42,770 nucleotides of DNA from DATBRV01 sp036560145 (GTDB taxonomy: Bacteria > Myxococcota_A > UBA9160 > SMWR01). Made by a program: the position numbers and the translations under genes. Location: NCBI GenBank assembly GCA_036560145.1, contig DATBRV010000050.1, positions 1 through 42,770 of the forward strand, read 5' to 3'. Each line of letters starts with the position of its first letter. Within the stretch, counting starts at the first letter, position 1. This document shows, one piece after another, positions 7,859-15,435 of this stretch. Under the pieces are notes generated by a model. That model was not told the origin of the DNA. It did not search any database and saw only the letters and a program-made list of their open reading frames with translations.

Positions 7859-8383
7859 ATGAAGCGATTCGTTCTCGCGATTTCGATCCCCGCGATCTGC
7901 CTCGTCGCGGCCGCCTCGCCCGCGGCGGCGAAGAAGGACCCGACCAAGATCACCTGCGAGGAGTTCGCCGCGCAGAGCCCCGAGGGCCAGACCCGCATCA
8001 CGGCCTTCCTCGACGGCTACTCCAAGCGCGGCAAGAAGGTCGAGGAGATCGGCGACGTCGACGTCCAGCGCGAGCTCGACGTGCTGGTCGTCTCCTGCGC
8101 CGAGAGCCCGAAAGTCACCTTCTGGGACAAGGTGAAGATGAAGCTGCCCGGCGGCAAGAAGAAGCTGAAGCCGGTGGCGATGACCTGCGAGGATTTCCTC
8201 GCGCTCGGCAGCGACGTGCAGCCCGAGGTCGCCTACTGGCTCGACGGCTACAACCGCAAGACCAAGACCGAGGTCGAGGCGGCCGGCGAAGTCGACATGG
8301 AGCGCGACGTGGCCGTGCTGGTGGAGTCCTGCAAGCCGACTCCCAAGGCCTCGCTCTGGCAGCGCGTCAAGGAGAAGTTCTAG
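7859..8383 (+). CDS. exported protein with two tandem HdeA-like domains
   Basis: A 174-residue protein with a signal peptide (cleavage after A-A-A near residue 24). The mature protein contains two copies of an HdeA-type unit. Repeat 1 runs from T-C33-E-E-F to C80 and repeat 2 from M-T-C110-E-D-F-L-A-L to C158. The Cys pairs are 47 and 48 residues apart, as in the disulfide of E. coli HdeA (established knowledge). Each repeat ends with a basic W-[DQ]-[KR]-V-K segment. HdeA is an acid-activated periplasmic chaperone, so a periplasmic chaperone or stress role is likely here. The start at 7859 has AAGAAGGAAC upstream. The last 4 bp overlap the convergent kinase gene. Confidence 0.82.
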   Translation: MKRFVLAISIPAICLVAAASPAAAKKDPTKITCEEFAAQSPEGQTRITAFLDGYSKRGKKVEEIGDVDVQRELDVLVVSCAESPKVTFWDKVKMKLPGGKKKLKPVAMTCEDFLALGSDVQPEVAYWLDGYNRKTKTEVEAAGEVDMERDVAVLVESCKPTPKASLWQRVKEKF

Positions 8384-9501
8384 CGCGCAGTCGCTTCGCC
8401 GAGCGGCGCGGCTGCGTCGTCCGGCGTGAGGGCGAGAATGGCGCGCGCCTGCCGGGCGAGCTCGGGCAGGCGCGCGCGTTCCAGGTTCGTGTACGCGAAG
8501 AGGGCGAGCGCTCCCGCGAGCCCCGCCGCGAGCGCGAGGTGGCGCAGGCGCCGCCGGCCAGAGCCCTCGGGCGCCCGCGCCGAAAGCACCACGGTGTCGC
8601 CTGCCCTCGGCTGGAAGACGGCCTCCGTCCATAGGAAGCTCGCGAGCTCGAGCTTGGCGTCGGTCGGGAAGGCCGCCAGCTTGCGCTCCAGCAGCTGCCG
8701 GATCTGCTGGGCCGAGCCGGGCCGGGCGCGCGGCTTCGCGCGCAGCAGCGATTGGATCAGCCTGGCCAGCCAGCGCGGCGCGAGCGGCGCGGCCGTGCGC
8801 ACGCGCGTGTAGCGCCCGCGCTGGATGCGTTGGAGCAGCGAGTCCTTCTCTCCTTCGACGGGCTCGCGGAAGGGCGGCGCGCCGGCCAGCAGCTCGTAGA
8901 GCACGACGCCCAGCGCGAAGAGATCCCCGCGCGCGTCCACGCGCTCGCCGAGGATCTGCTCCGGCGCGACGTAGGGCGGGGTGCCGATCGTCGTGCCGGG
9001 CCTCGTGAGGCCGTCGTTGCTGGCGCCGATCGCGATCCCGAAATCGGCGATCTTCACGTCGCCGTTGCGGCCGAGCAGCACGTTGGCGGGCTTGAGATCG
9101 CGGTGCACGGTGCCGCAGGCGTGGATCGCCTCGAGGCCGCGCGCAAGCTCGAGCCCGATCAGCGCCGCCACCCGCCAGGGCACGCTGCCCAGCTCGTGGA
9201 GCGCGGCGCGCAGGTCCGCGCCGTCCACGTACTCCTGCGCGATGTAGTGCTCGCCCCGCCAGCTGATCCAGTCGTAGACGGCCACCACGTTCTGGTGGTG
9301 CACGGCCGCCGCGGCGCGCGCCTCGCGCGCGAAACGCTCGACCAGCTCGTCGCTGGCGGCGAGCTCGGGCCGCAGGCGCTTGAGCACCGCGAGCCGATCC
9401 AGCGAGCCGTGCCGGCCGAGCAGGACGACGCCCATCCCGCCCGCGGCGAGCTCGCGCTCGATCGCGAAGTTCCCGATCGTGCGGGGGCCGCTCCCGGACA
9501 T
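8380..9501 (-). CDS. membrane-anchored Hanks-type Ser/Thr protein kinase
   Basis: 373 residues. The kinase domain spans about residues 8-275, with a Gly-rich loop (LAAGGMGVVLLG), ATP lysine K41, the catalytic H133-R-D-L-K motif, metal-binding D153-F-G and a TIGTPPYVAPEQ activation-segment end, so it should be active. A single membrane span (about 320-340) is followed by only some 30 residues, so there is no PASTA or other recognisable sensor domain outside the membrane. The start at 9501 follows the FHA gene by 8 bp, with GAGGAG at the end of that gene serving as ribosome site. It probably forms a phospho-signalling pair with the FHA protein. Confidence 0.93.
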   Translation of the reverse strand: MSGSGPRTIGNFAIERELAAGGMGVVLLGRHGSLDRLAVLKRLRPELAASDELVERFAREARAAAAVHHQNVVAVYDWISWRGEHYIAQEYVDGADLRAALHELGSVPWRVAALIGLELARGLEAIHACGTVHRDLKPANVLLGRNGDVKIADFGIAIGASNDGLTRPGTTIGTPPYVAPEQILGERVDARGDLFALGVVLYELLAGAPPFREPVEGEKDSLLQRIQRGRYTRVRTAAPLAPRWLARLIQSLLRAKPRARPGSAQQIRQLLERKLAAFPTDAKLELASFLWTEAVFQPRAGDTVVLSARAPEGSGRRRLRHLALAAGLAGALALFAYTNLERARLPELARQARAILALTPDDAAAPLGEATAR

Positions 9502-9509
9502 CGCGGGAG

Positions 9510-9914
9510 CTACTCCTCGTCGTCGAGATGATGCGTAGGGGTGCTCGTCTTGCGGCTCTCGACCCGGTAGCGGAACGAGATGGAGCCGATCTCGAGGCGG
9601 TCGCCGTGCTTGAGGTCCGAGGCCGCCACCCGGCCTCCGTTCACGCGCACGCCGTTGGTGCTGCCGAGGTCCCGGATCCGGAAGCCCGCCCCTGCCAGCT
9701 CGAGGGCCGCGTGCTGGTTCGAGACCGAGGCGTCGCTCAGCACGATGTCGACGCCGACGCCGCGGCCGATCGTGACCCGGTCCTTCTCGAGCGGGACCTC
9801 GGTCCCGCCCAGGGGCCCCGAGGCGAAAACGATCGCGGCGCTGTGGGTCGCGAGGAAGCCGGCCTTGCCGCCCTTGTCGTGCTTCTCGAGCTTGCGCGTC
9901 CGTCCGTCCTTCAT
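9510..9914 (-). CDS. FHA-domain protein
   Basis: 134 residues; the forkhead-associated domain covers about residues 28-118. Conserved phosphothreonine-binding positions are visible: G50-R51, S66-N-Q-H69 (Asn replaces the usual Arg) and S85-T-N-G88. A short basic N-terminal tail and an acidic C-terminal end flank it, with no other domain. It should bind a phosphothreonine peptide, most simply one made by the kinase encoded 8 bp downstream. The start at 9914 has GGGAGG 8 nt upstream. The operon leader carries a CRP-like site at 10022-10037. Confidence 0.92.
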   Translation of the reverse strand: MKDGRTRKLEKHDKGGKAGFLATHSAAIVFASGPLGGTEVPLEKDRVTIGRGVGVDIVLSDASVSNQHAALELAGAGFRIRDLGSTNGVRVNGGRVAASDLKHGDRLEIGSISFRYRVESRKTSTPTHHLDDEE

Positions 9915-10021
9915 GGCTGCGACCTCCCGCCGCCCCGGCGCGCGGGCGCAGGGGGGACACGATCGTGACAGCGCATCGGTTGGCTCAGCGCGCGGCTTGA
10001 GACGGGACGGGCCGTCCCGGT

Positions 10022-10037
10022 TGTGATCTGCGTCACC
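10022..10037 (-). promoter_or_regulatory. CRP/FNR-family operator-like site (GGTGA-N6-TCACA)
   Basis: Read on the minus strand, GGTGACGCAGATCACA fits TGTGA-N6-TCACA and matches the site at 5519-5534 in 13 of 15 core positions. It lies between the stop of the acyl-CoA ligase and the start of the FHA gene, about 115 nt upstream of that start. A GC-rich inverted repeat (GGGACG-GGC-CGTCCC, just left of the site) and a CACGATCGTG palindrome at 9958-9967 occupy the rest of this 156-bp gap. Confidence 0.5.
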
Positions 10038-10070
10038 AAGACGGCCCGCCGGCCCGCGCGAGCCGCCTGG

Positions 10071-11684
10071 CTACCGCTTCACCGCGAAGCCCGCCCGCTT
10101 CGCGTCCCAGGTCTCGGGGGTGACGCCCCGCTCGCGCAGCTTGAACTTCTGGACGCGGCCGGTCGGCGTCACCGGCAGCTCGGCCAGGAACTCGATGTAG
10201 CGGGGCACAAAGAAGTAAGGCGCCGTGTCGTTCACGAAGCGCGCCAGCGTCTCGGCATCCAGCGTCTGGCCCGGCTTGCGCACCACGCACACCTTCAGCT
10301 CCGCCTCGGCCGCGAGCTCCGCCGAGGGGATCCCGTGCGCGGCCGCCTGCGCCACTGCCGGATGCGCCGTCACCGCGGCCTCCACCTCGAGCGAGGCGAT
10401 GTTGCGGCCCTTGTAGCGGATGAAATCCGCCTTGCGGTCCACGAAGAAGAACTCGCCGTCCGCGTCGCGCCGGCCGAGGTCGCCGGTGTGATACCAGAGG
10501 TTGCGCCAGGCGTTCACGGTGAGATCCGGCGCATGGAAGTAGCCGTTGAAGATCAGGTAGGGCTCCGCCGGCCGGACGCAGAACTCGCCCACCTCGCCCG
10601 GCGCGACCTCGTAGTCGCGGTCGTCGAGCAGCCGGATCTCGATCCCGGAGGCCGGGACGCCCAGCGCGTTCGGCTTGTGCCGCACGCCCGGCCGGCGCGA
10701 GAGCAGCCCCATCACCTCGCTCTGGCCATAGCCCTGATGGACGTGCTCGATCCCGAAGCGCCGCTTGAACGGCTCGATCAGGGCGTCGGGCATCGGGATC
10801 AGGCCCGCCGAACGCACCGGATTGTCGGCGTCGTCGGGCTTGGGGGGCTGCTGCCACAGGAAGATGTGCATGGCGCCCAGCGTGAAGACCATGGTGGCGC
10901 CGTAGTGCCGGCAGCGGTCCCAGAACTCGTGCACCGAGAAGCGCGGGTCGATCGCGCAGGGAACCCCGGAGACGAGCGCGCGGTAGACGCTCGCGACCCA
11001 GGCCGCCGATTGGTACATCGGCAGGCAGGAGTAGATCACCTCGCCTTCGCGCAGCATCGCGTTCTGCGCGCCGTCGATGGCCGAGCGGATCCAGACGTTG
11101 TGGCTCTGCATCACGCCCTTCGAGCGGCCGGTGGTGCCGGAGGTCCACAGAATCGCGGCGGTGTCGCCCAGGAACAGCTCGCGGTCGTCGGGCTCCTTGC
11201 CGGGCGCGCGCTCGAGCTCGGCGAGCGAGGCCGCGGGGAGGCCGAGCGGAGCGGCGGCGCGGGCATTCCCGCGCACCACCACGCGCTCGAACGGCAGCTC
11301 GCCCCCGCACTCGGCGACGCGCGGGACGAGCGCCTCGTCGATCACGAGCAGCTTCGCCCGGCTGTCCTCCAGCCGCTCGGCCAGCCAGTGGCCCTTGTAG
11401 TCCGGGCTGGTGGGGACCCAGATCGCGCCGAGCTTGTTGAGGCCTAGCGTGGTCCACACGTAGGCCGGGCTGCTCTCCATCAGCAGGCAGACGGTGTCGC
11501 CCTTTCCAACGCCGAGCTCCTGGAAGCCGCGCGCCATCGCGTTGGCAAGTTCATTTACGCGGCCGTAGGACCAGCGTTCGTCGTCCGCCATCAGGAAATC
11601 CCGGTCCGGGATCGCCTCGGCCTGGCGCAGCAGGCAGCGGCCGAGCAGGCGGTCGCGGGCGTCGTCGAGGTCGAGGCGGTGCAC
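10071..11684 (-). CDS. acyl-CoA synthetase (AMP-binding; CaiC-like)
   Basis: A 537-residue member of the ANL superfamily, which activates carboxylic acids as acyl-AMP and transfers them to CoA. Motif A3 is TSGTTGRSKGVM; A5 appears as QGYGQSEVMG. The hinge region has YHTGDLGRRDADG, and the C-terminal catalytic lysine sits in PTGRVQKFKLRE. Overall resemblance is to crotonobetaine/carnitine-CoA ligase-type enzymes, but the substrate is not predictable. The start is a GTG at 11684 with GGGAGGAG just upstream; TAGAAT (minus strand, 11711-11716) is a plausible -10 box. Confidence 0.9.
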   Translation of the reverse strand: MHRLDLDDARDRLLGRCLLRQAEAIPDRDFLMADDERWSYGRVNELANAMARGFQELGVGKGDTVCLLMESSPAYVWTTLGLNKLGAIWVPTSPDYKGHWLAERLEDSRAKLLVIDEALVPRVAECGGELPFERVVVRGNARAAAPLGLPAASLAELERAPGKEPDDRELFLGDTAAILWTSGTTGRSKGVMQSHNVWIRSAIDGAQNAMLREGEVIYSCLPMYQSAAWVASVYRALVSGVPCAIDPRFSVHEFWDRCRHYGATMVFTLGAMHIFLWQQPPKPDDADNPVRSAGLIPMPDALIEPFKRRFGIEHVHQGYGQSEVMGLLSRRPGVRHKPNALGVPASGIEIRLLDDRDYEVAPGEVGEFCVRPAEPYLIFNGYFHAPDLTVNAWRNLWYHTGDLGRRDADGEFFFVDRKADFIRYKGRNIASLEVEAAVTAHPAVAQAAAHGIPSAELAAEAELKVCVVRKPGQTLDAETLARFVNDTAPYFFVPRYIEFLAELPVTPTGRVQKFKLRERGVTPETWDAKRAGFAVKR

Positions 11685-11797
11685 GGCTCCTCCCGGGTCC
11701 GAGGGGGCTGATTCTACACGCCCGCGCGCGCCGCGACGGACGCGGCGGAGGCCGCGTATATCCCCTAGGCTCGCTCCACCGACGGAGGCCGCGGCGC

Positions 11798-13057
11798 TTG
11801 ACGATCCCCGGACCCGCCTTCCACGAGCTCTCGCGCGAGCGGCTGCTGCCGGTCGCGCTCGAGACCATGCACGTCGGCCATCTGCTCGACCGTGCGCTGA
11901 TGCCGCAGGTCGCGATCGCGTCCCGGGACGTGGCCGTGGTCGACCAGGTCGCCATCTCGGAATGGATGGGGGCGAGCCCGGTTTACACGGGCCGCATGCG
12001 CCGGCTGATGCAGATCGAGGGCGACGGCGTCGACGCCATCATCAAGGCGCTCCAGCTCGACGTCGGCTTCCCGCACCAGTACATGGACGTCGGCTGGAAA
12101 CTGACGGATGCGCGGCACGGCGAGTTCTGGCTGCGCCACTGCGGCGCGCTGATGGACGTGGAGCCGCACGGCGAGAAGCGCGTGATCGGCATGTGCCACA
12201 CGATCGAGGACCCCACCTTCGACGCCACCGCCTACGCCACCAATCCCCGAGCTCGGATCCGGCCCATCCACCGCCCCCCGCGCCAGCCGGCGGATCGCAA
12301 GCCGCACTGTCACTGGACGATCGAGATCGATCCCGCGAACGAGCCGGTGCAGCCGATCGCGCACACGCAGGCGGTCGCCAGGCTCGCGCTCGCCCGCATC
12401 CCGAACCCGCGCGAGCCCGAGAGCGCGCCCGCGGGCATGACCGATTACCGCGGCGCGCTCGACCCCGAGTTCCGGCTCGGGAACCTCTCGACCGCGACGC
12501 TCGCCGCGGTGGCGCGCGAGTTCCAGCTCCAGGAGCACCTGCTCGCCAGCTCCGCCGAGCTCGCGCTGCGCGAACGATTCGGAGAGAGCCAGGCGCGCGC
12601 GCTGATCGCCGCGCAGTGCAACGCCGTCGGCTGGGTCGCGGGCCCGCGGCTGGCCCGCGCGCTCGGCCTCGCGCAAGGCGGCGCCCCCACGGTCGCCGGC
12701 GTGCTGCGCCTCGGCGCCACGCTCCCGCCGGGGTTCACGCGCGAGGTCCGCGTCGAAGAGGGCCGCGTCCATCTCGTGCTGGAGCCCGCGAGCGCCGAGC
12801 TGCTGGATCCCGAGAACCCCGGCTGGCTCGGCCTGCTGGTGCGCGGGAGCGGGCGCGGCGTCGAGGTGCTCGCGCAGTCGGTAGAGCCGCGCGCGCGGCT
12901 TGCCTCGCTCGATTCGCGGGATGGGCGCATCGCGATCGAGATCGCGGTCGAGCCTGGAGCACCCGCCGCCGAGCCTCCCCCCGAGGCCCAGTTCATGAAG
13001 CTCAGCACCGCGACGGGCTTCGTCTTCGACACCAGCCCGCAGCGGCTCGGGCGCTGA
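11798..13057 (+). CDS. conserved protein of unknown function (419 aa)
   Basis: I do not recognise a named family with confidence. The first 195 residues contain clustered His, Cys and aromatic residues (WLRHCGALMDV, MCHTIEDPTFDAT, PHCHWTIEID) reminiscent of a metal- or cofactor-binding fold such as the L-2-amino-thiazoline-4-carboxylate hydrolase-like group; this resemblance is weak. The remainder is helical, then beta-rich with a hydrophobic C-terminus. The start is a TTG at 11798 with GGAGG 10 nt upstream; no ATG gives a better N-terminus. It is divergent from the acyl-CoA ligase and may share its regulatory region. Its stop lies 12 bp from a convergent gene. Confidence 0.6.
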   Translation: MTIPGPAFHELSRERLLPVALETMHVGHLLDRALMPQVAIASRDVAVVDQVAISEWMGASPVYTGRMRRLMQIEGDGVDAIIKALQLDVGFPHQYMDVGWKLTDARHGEFWLRHCGALMDVEPHGEKRVIGMCHTIEDPTFDATAYATNPRARIRPIHRPPRQPADRKPHCHWTIEIDPANEPVQPIAHTQAVARLALARIPNPREPESAPAGMTDYRGALDPEFRLGNLSTATLAAVAREFQLQEHLLASSAELALRERFGESQARALIAAQCNAVGWVAGPRLARALGLAQGGAPTVAGVLRLGATLPPGFTREVRVEEGRVHLVLEPASAELLDPENPGWLGLLVRGSGRGVEVLAQSVEPRARLASLDSRDGRIAIEIAVEPGAPAAEPPPEAQFMKLSTATGFVFDTSPQRLGR

Positions 13058-13069
13058 GGGCGGGCCCGC

Positions 13070-14419
13070 TCAGCCGCCCATCCGCTCGCGCAGCTCGGCC
13101 TCGACGCGCCAGAGGCGATCCTGGCCCCAGGTGCAGAAGTCCGGCTCTCCCGGCCCGCCGAGGATCCGGAAGCTCGGGACCCCCCAGAGGCCGAGCGCGA
13201 AGAGCTGGGCGCGATTGCCCTCCAGCTCCTCCCGCCAGCCCTCGTCGCGCGGCTGCGCGCGCGCTTCGTCCCAGGAGAGGCCGGCGCGCTCCACGACATG
13301 ACGCATTCCGCTGTCGGATCCCGTGTCGATCCCCTCGGCGAAGGCCGCGCGCGTGAAGGCGTGCAGCAGCGCTGGGCCGCGCCCGCGCGCGCAGGCCCAG
13401 CGGTAGAGCGAGAAGCAGCGCTCGACCGGACGGCCGACCGGATCGCAGACGCGGCCGAAGGGCACGCCGAGGTCCTCCGCTTCGCGCTTGCTGTCGAGCA
13501 GGATGTAAAGCTGTTTTACGCGCGGGACGGGGAGACCGCGCATGACCATCGGGAGCACCGGCCGCAGGGCCAGATCGATCGGGTAGCGCCGCGCCAGCTC
13601 GAAGACGGGCTGCATCGCGAGGTAGCTGTACGGGCTGCGCAGCGAGGGGTAGAACTCGAGCGCGATGCGCGCGCGCGAAGCCGGCGCGGCCGCGGCTCCC
13701 AGGGCCGGACGGGGCGCGATCGGCGCCGAGCGGACCCCGGAGCGAAGCGCGCCAAGTTTTTGCAGGCGCCGCTCCAGATGCTGGAGGCGGTCGACGCCCC
13801 AGTACCACTCGCCCGCGTAGAAGAACATGCCGCCCAGGTAGTGGCCGAGCTGCCCGCGCAGCGCGGCGCCGGCCGCCTGCGCGGCGCGCGCCTGCTCGGG
13901 GCTGGCGGCCCCCCGCTCGGCCGCGAGCAGGCGGAGCCCGGCGTCGTCGCGCGCCCAGAGCGCCGCGCCTACCCTCGACGCGCAGGAGGCGAAGTCCCCC
14001 GAAGCGACTGCGGCCGCGAGGATGCGCGCAGCCAGCTCGATGGAAGGCGCGCGCGGCGCCACCGCGCGCGGCGGGAAGGCGAGGCCGTAGCCCGGCGCCA
14101 CGTCCGCCGCGTCCCTGCGCGCGAAGGCGGCGAGCAGCGCCCGCTCGGGCGCCGCGGCGTCGCCCGGCGCGTCCACCAGCTGCGGCGCGAGCGACACATC
14201 GTAGCGACGCAGGAACTCCGGCAGCGCCTGCGCCGCCAGCTGGCTGTACGGATCGTCGACCTGGTGGAAGTAGAGGACGCGGTGCGGCTCGCGGCGCAGC
14301 CGCCGGCGCCCCTCGGCCAGCCAGCGGCGCGTCGCCCGCGTGTGCGGGCTCGTGAGCGTCGCCATCGCGTACGGCATGAGCCGCCGCCGGAAGCCGCTCG
14401 CGGTCGCGATCTCGGCCAT
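13070..14419 (-). CDS. tandem DSBA/GST-kappa-like thioredoxin-fold fusion (HCCA-isomerase type)
   Basis: 449 residues containing two DSBA-superfamily domains. The N-terminal unit (about 45-200) opens with VLYFHQVDDPYSQLAAQALP. The C-terminal unit (about 245-440) has ALEFYPSLRSPYSYLAMQPV, a glycine-rich middle and GLWGVPSFRI near its end. The SPYSYLA signature and the closing GVPSF are those of 2-hydroxychromene-2-carboxylate isomerase and GST-kappa enzymes; neither copy has a CxxC redox site. Such enzymes act on aromatic catabolites or glutathione conjugates. The N-terminal copy is more divergent and may be structural. No signal peptide, so cytoplasmic. It is divergent from the phytanoyl-CoA dioxygenase gene. 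Confidence 0.78.
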   Translation of the reverse strand: MAEIATASGFRRRLMPYAMATLTSPHTRATRRWLAEGRRRLRREPHRVLYFHQVDDPYSQLAAQALPEFLRRYDVSLAPQLVDAPGDAAAPERALLAAFARRDAADVAPGYGLAFPPRAVAPRAPSIELAARILAAAVASGDFASCASRVGAALWARDDAGLRLLAAERGAASPEQARAAQAAGAALRGQLGHYLGGMFFYAGEWYWGVDRLQHLERRLQKLGALRSGVRSAPIAPRPALGAAAAPASRARIALEFYPSLRSPYSYLAMQPVFELARRYPIDLALRPVLPMVMRGLPVPRVKQLYILLDSKREAEDLGVPFGRVCDPVGRPVERCFSLYRWACARGRGPALLHAFTRAAFAEGIDTGSDSGMRHVVERAGLSWDEARAQPRDEGWREELEGNRAQLFALGLWGVPSFRILGGPGEPDFCTWGQDRLWRVEAELRERMGG

Positions 14420-14526
14420 GTCGCGGCGGCAAGGTAGCGAACGAGCGGGGCGGCTGGCGCGCGCCGCCTCGCCCTTGCGCGGGCGTGCGCGGGGCGCGAG
14501 CCTCGGGCCGGATCAGGAGGATCCCC

Positions 14527-15435
14527 GTGTCGATTCCGCGCTTTGCCGCTCCCGTCCCGGCCGAGAAGGTGGCCGCGGCGCTGGCCGAATCCGGGGTCGC
14601 GATCGTCGAAGAGCTCGAGCCCCCGGCGCGGCTCGCGGAGGCGCTCCGCGAGCTGGCCCCGCACGTCGAGGCCACGCCGACCGGGCGCGACGGCTTCGCG
14701 GGACGCCGCACCCGGCGCACGGGCGGGCTGATCGCGCGCTCGCCCGCCTGCCGCGAGCTGGTGGCGCATCCGTTTGTCTTGGACGTGGTCGGCCGGGTGC
14801 TCGGCCACGCGAGCAACTTCCAGCTGCACCTGACCCAGCTGATCGCGATCGCCCCCGGCGAGCCGGCGCAGCTGATCCACCGCGATCAGTGGGCCTTCGA
14901 TTTCTTCCCGTTTCCGCCGGGCTACGAGGTGCAGTGCAACACGATCTGGGCGGCGAACGACTTCTGCGAGGAGAACGGCGCGACCCGCGTGGTCCCGGGC
15001 AGCAACCGCTTCGCCGACAAGCTCCAGCTCGGCGAGGCCGACACGCTGCCGGCCGAGATGCCGGCCGGCTCGCTGGTCTTCTACACGGGCTCGCTCTACC
15101 ACGGCGCCGGTGCGAACCGCTCGGATCACGTGCGCTACGGCCTCAACCTCACCTACGCGCTCGGCTGGCTGCGGCAGGAGGAGAACCAGTACCTGTCGGT
15201 GCCGGCCGAGGTCGCGCGCACGCTGCCCGAGCCGCTGCTGCGCCTGATGGGCTACGCGCGCGGGGCGTATGCGCTCGGCTACGTGGACGACGTGCGCGAT
15301 CCCCTCGACGCGCTGCTCGGCCGCGTCTCGGACACCCGGCTCGGCGATCTCGAGAAGGCGGCCGAGCGGATCGGCGCGGCGGCTCCGGCGGCGGCCGCGG
15401 GCCTCGGAAGGGCGCGAGGCGGACCGGACCGGTAG
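14527..15435 (+). CDS. phytanoyl-CoA dioxygenase family protein
   Basis: A 302-residue Fe(II)/2-oxoglutarate oxygenase. The metal triad is visible as H118-x-D120 (LIHRDQWAFDFF) with the distal H192 (SLYHGAGANRS); R203 is placed to bind 2-oxoglutarate. The PhyH family hydroxylates acyl-CoAs and many small molecules. The start is GTG 14527 with AGGAGG 6 nt upstream; an in-frame ATG at 14485 lacks a site and adds Arg-rich residues. The stop TAG directly abuts the ATG of the MMPL transporter gene, so the two are translationally coupled, suggesting that the oxygenase product or a related lipid is the transport substrate. Confidence 0.9.
   Translation: MSIPRFAAPVPAEKVAAALAESGVAIVEELEPPARLAEALRELAPHVEATPTGRDGFAGRRTRRTGGLIARSPACRELVAHPFVLDVVGRVLGHASNFQLHLTQLIAIAPGEPAQLIHRDQWAFDFFPFPPGYEVQCNTIWAANDFCEENGATRVVPGSNRFADKLQLGEADTLPAEMPAGSLVFYTGSLYHGAGANRSDHVRYGLNLTYALGWLRQEENQYLSVPAEVARTLPEPLLRLMGYARGAYALGYVDDVRDPLDALLGRVSDTRLGDLEKAAERIGAAAPAAAAGLGRARGGPDR

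Noticed and set aside
8380..9960. Kinase frame extended upstream to 9960 as a possible FHA-kinase fusion
   Set aside because: The upstream part is in a different frame from the FHA gene and is Arg/Gly-rich. The kinase begins at 9501 after a separate FHA gene.
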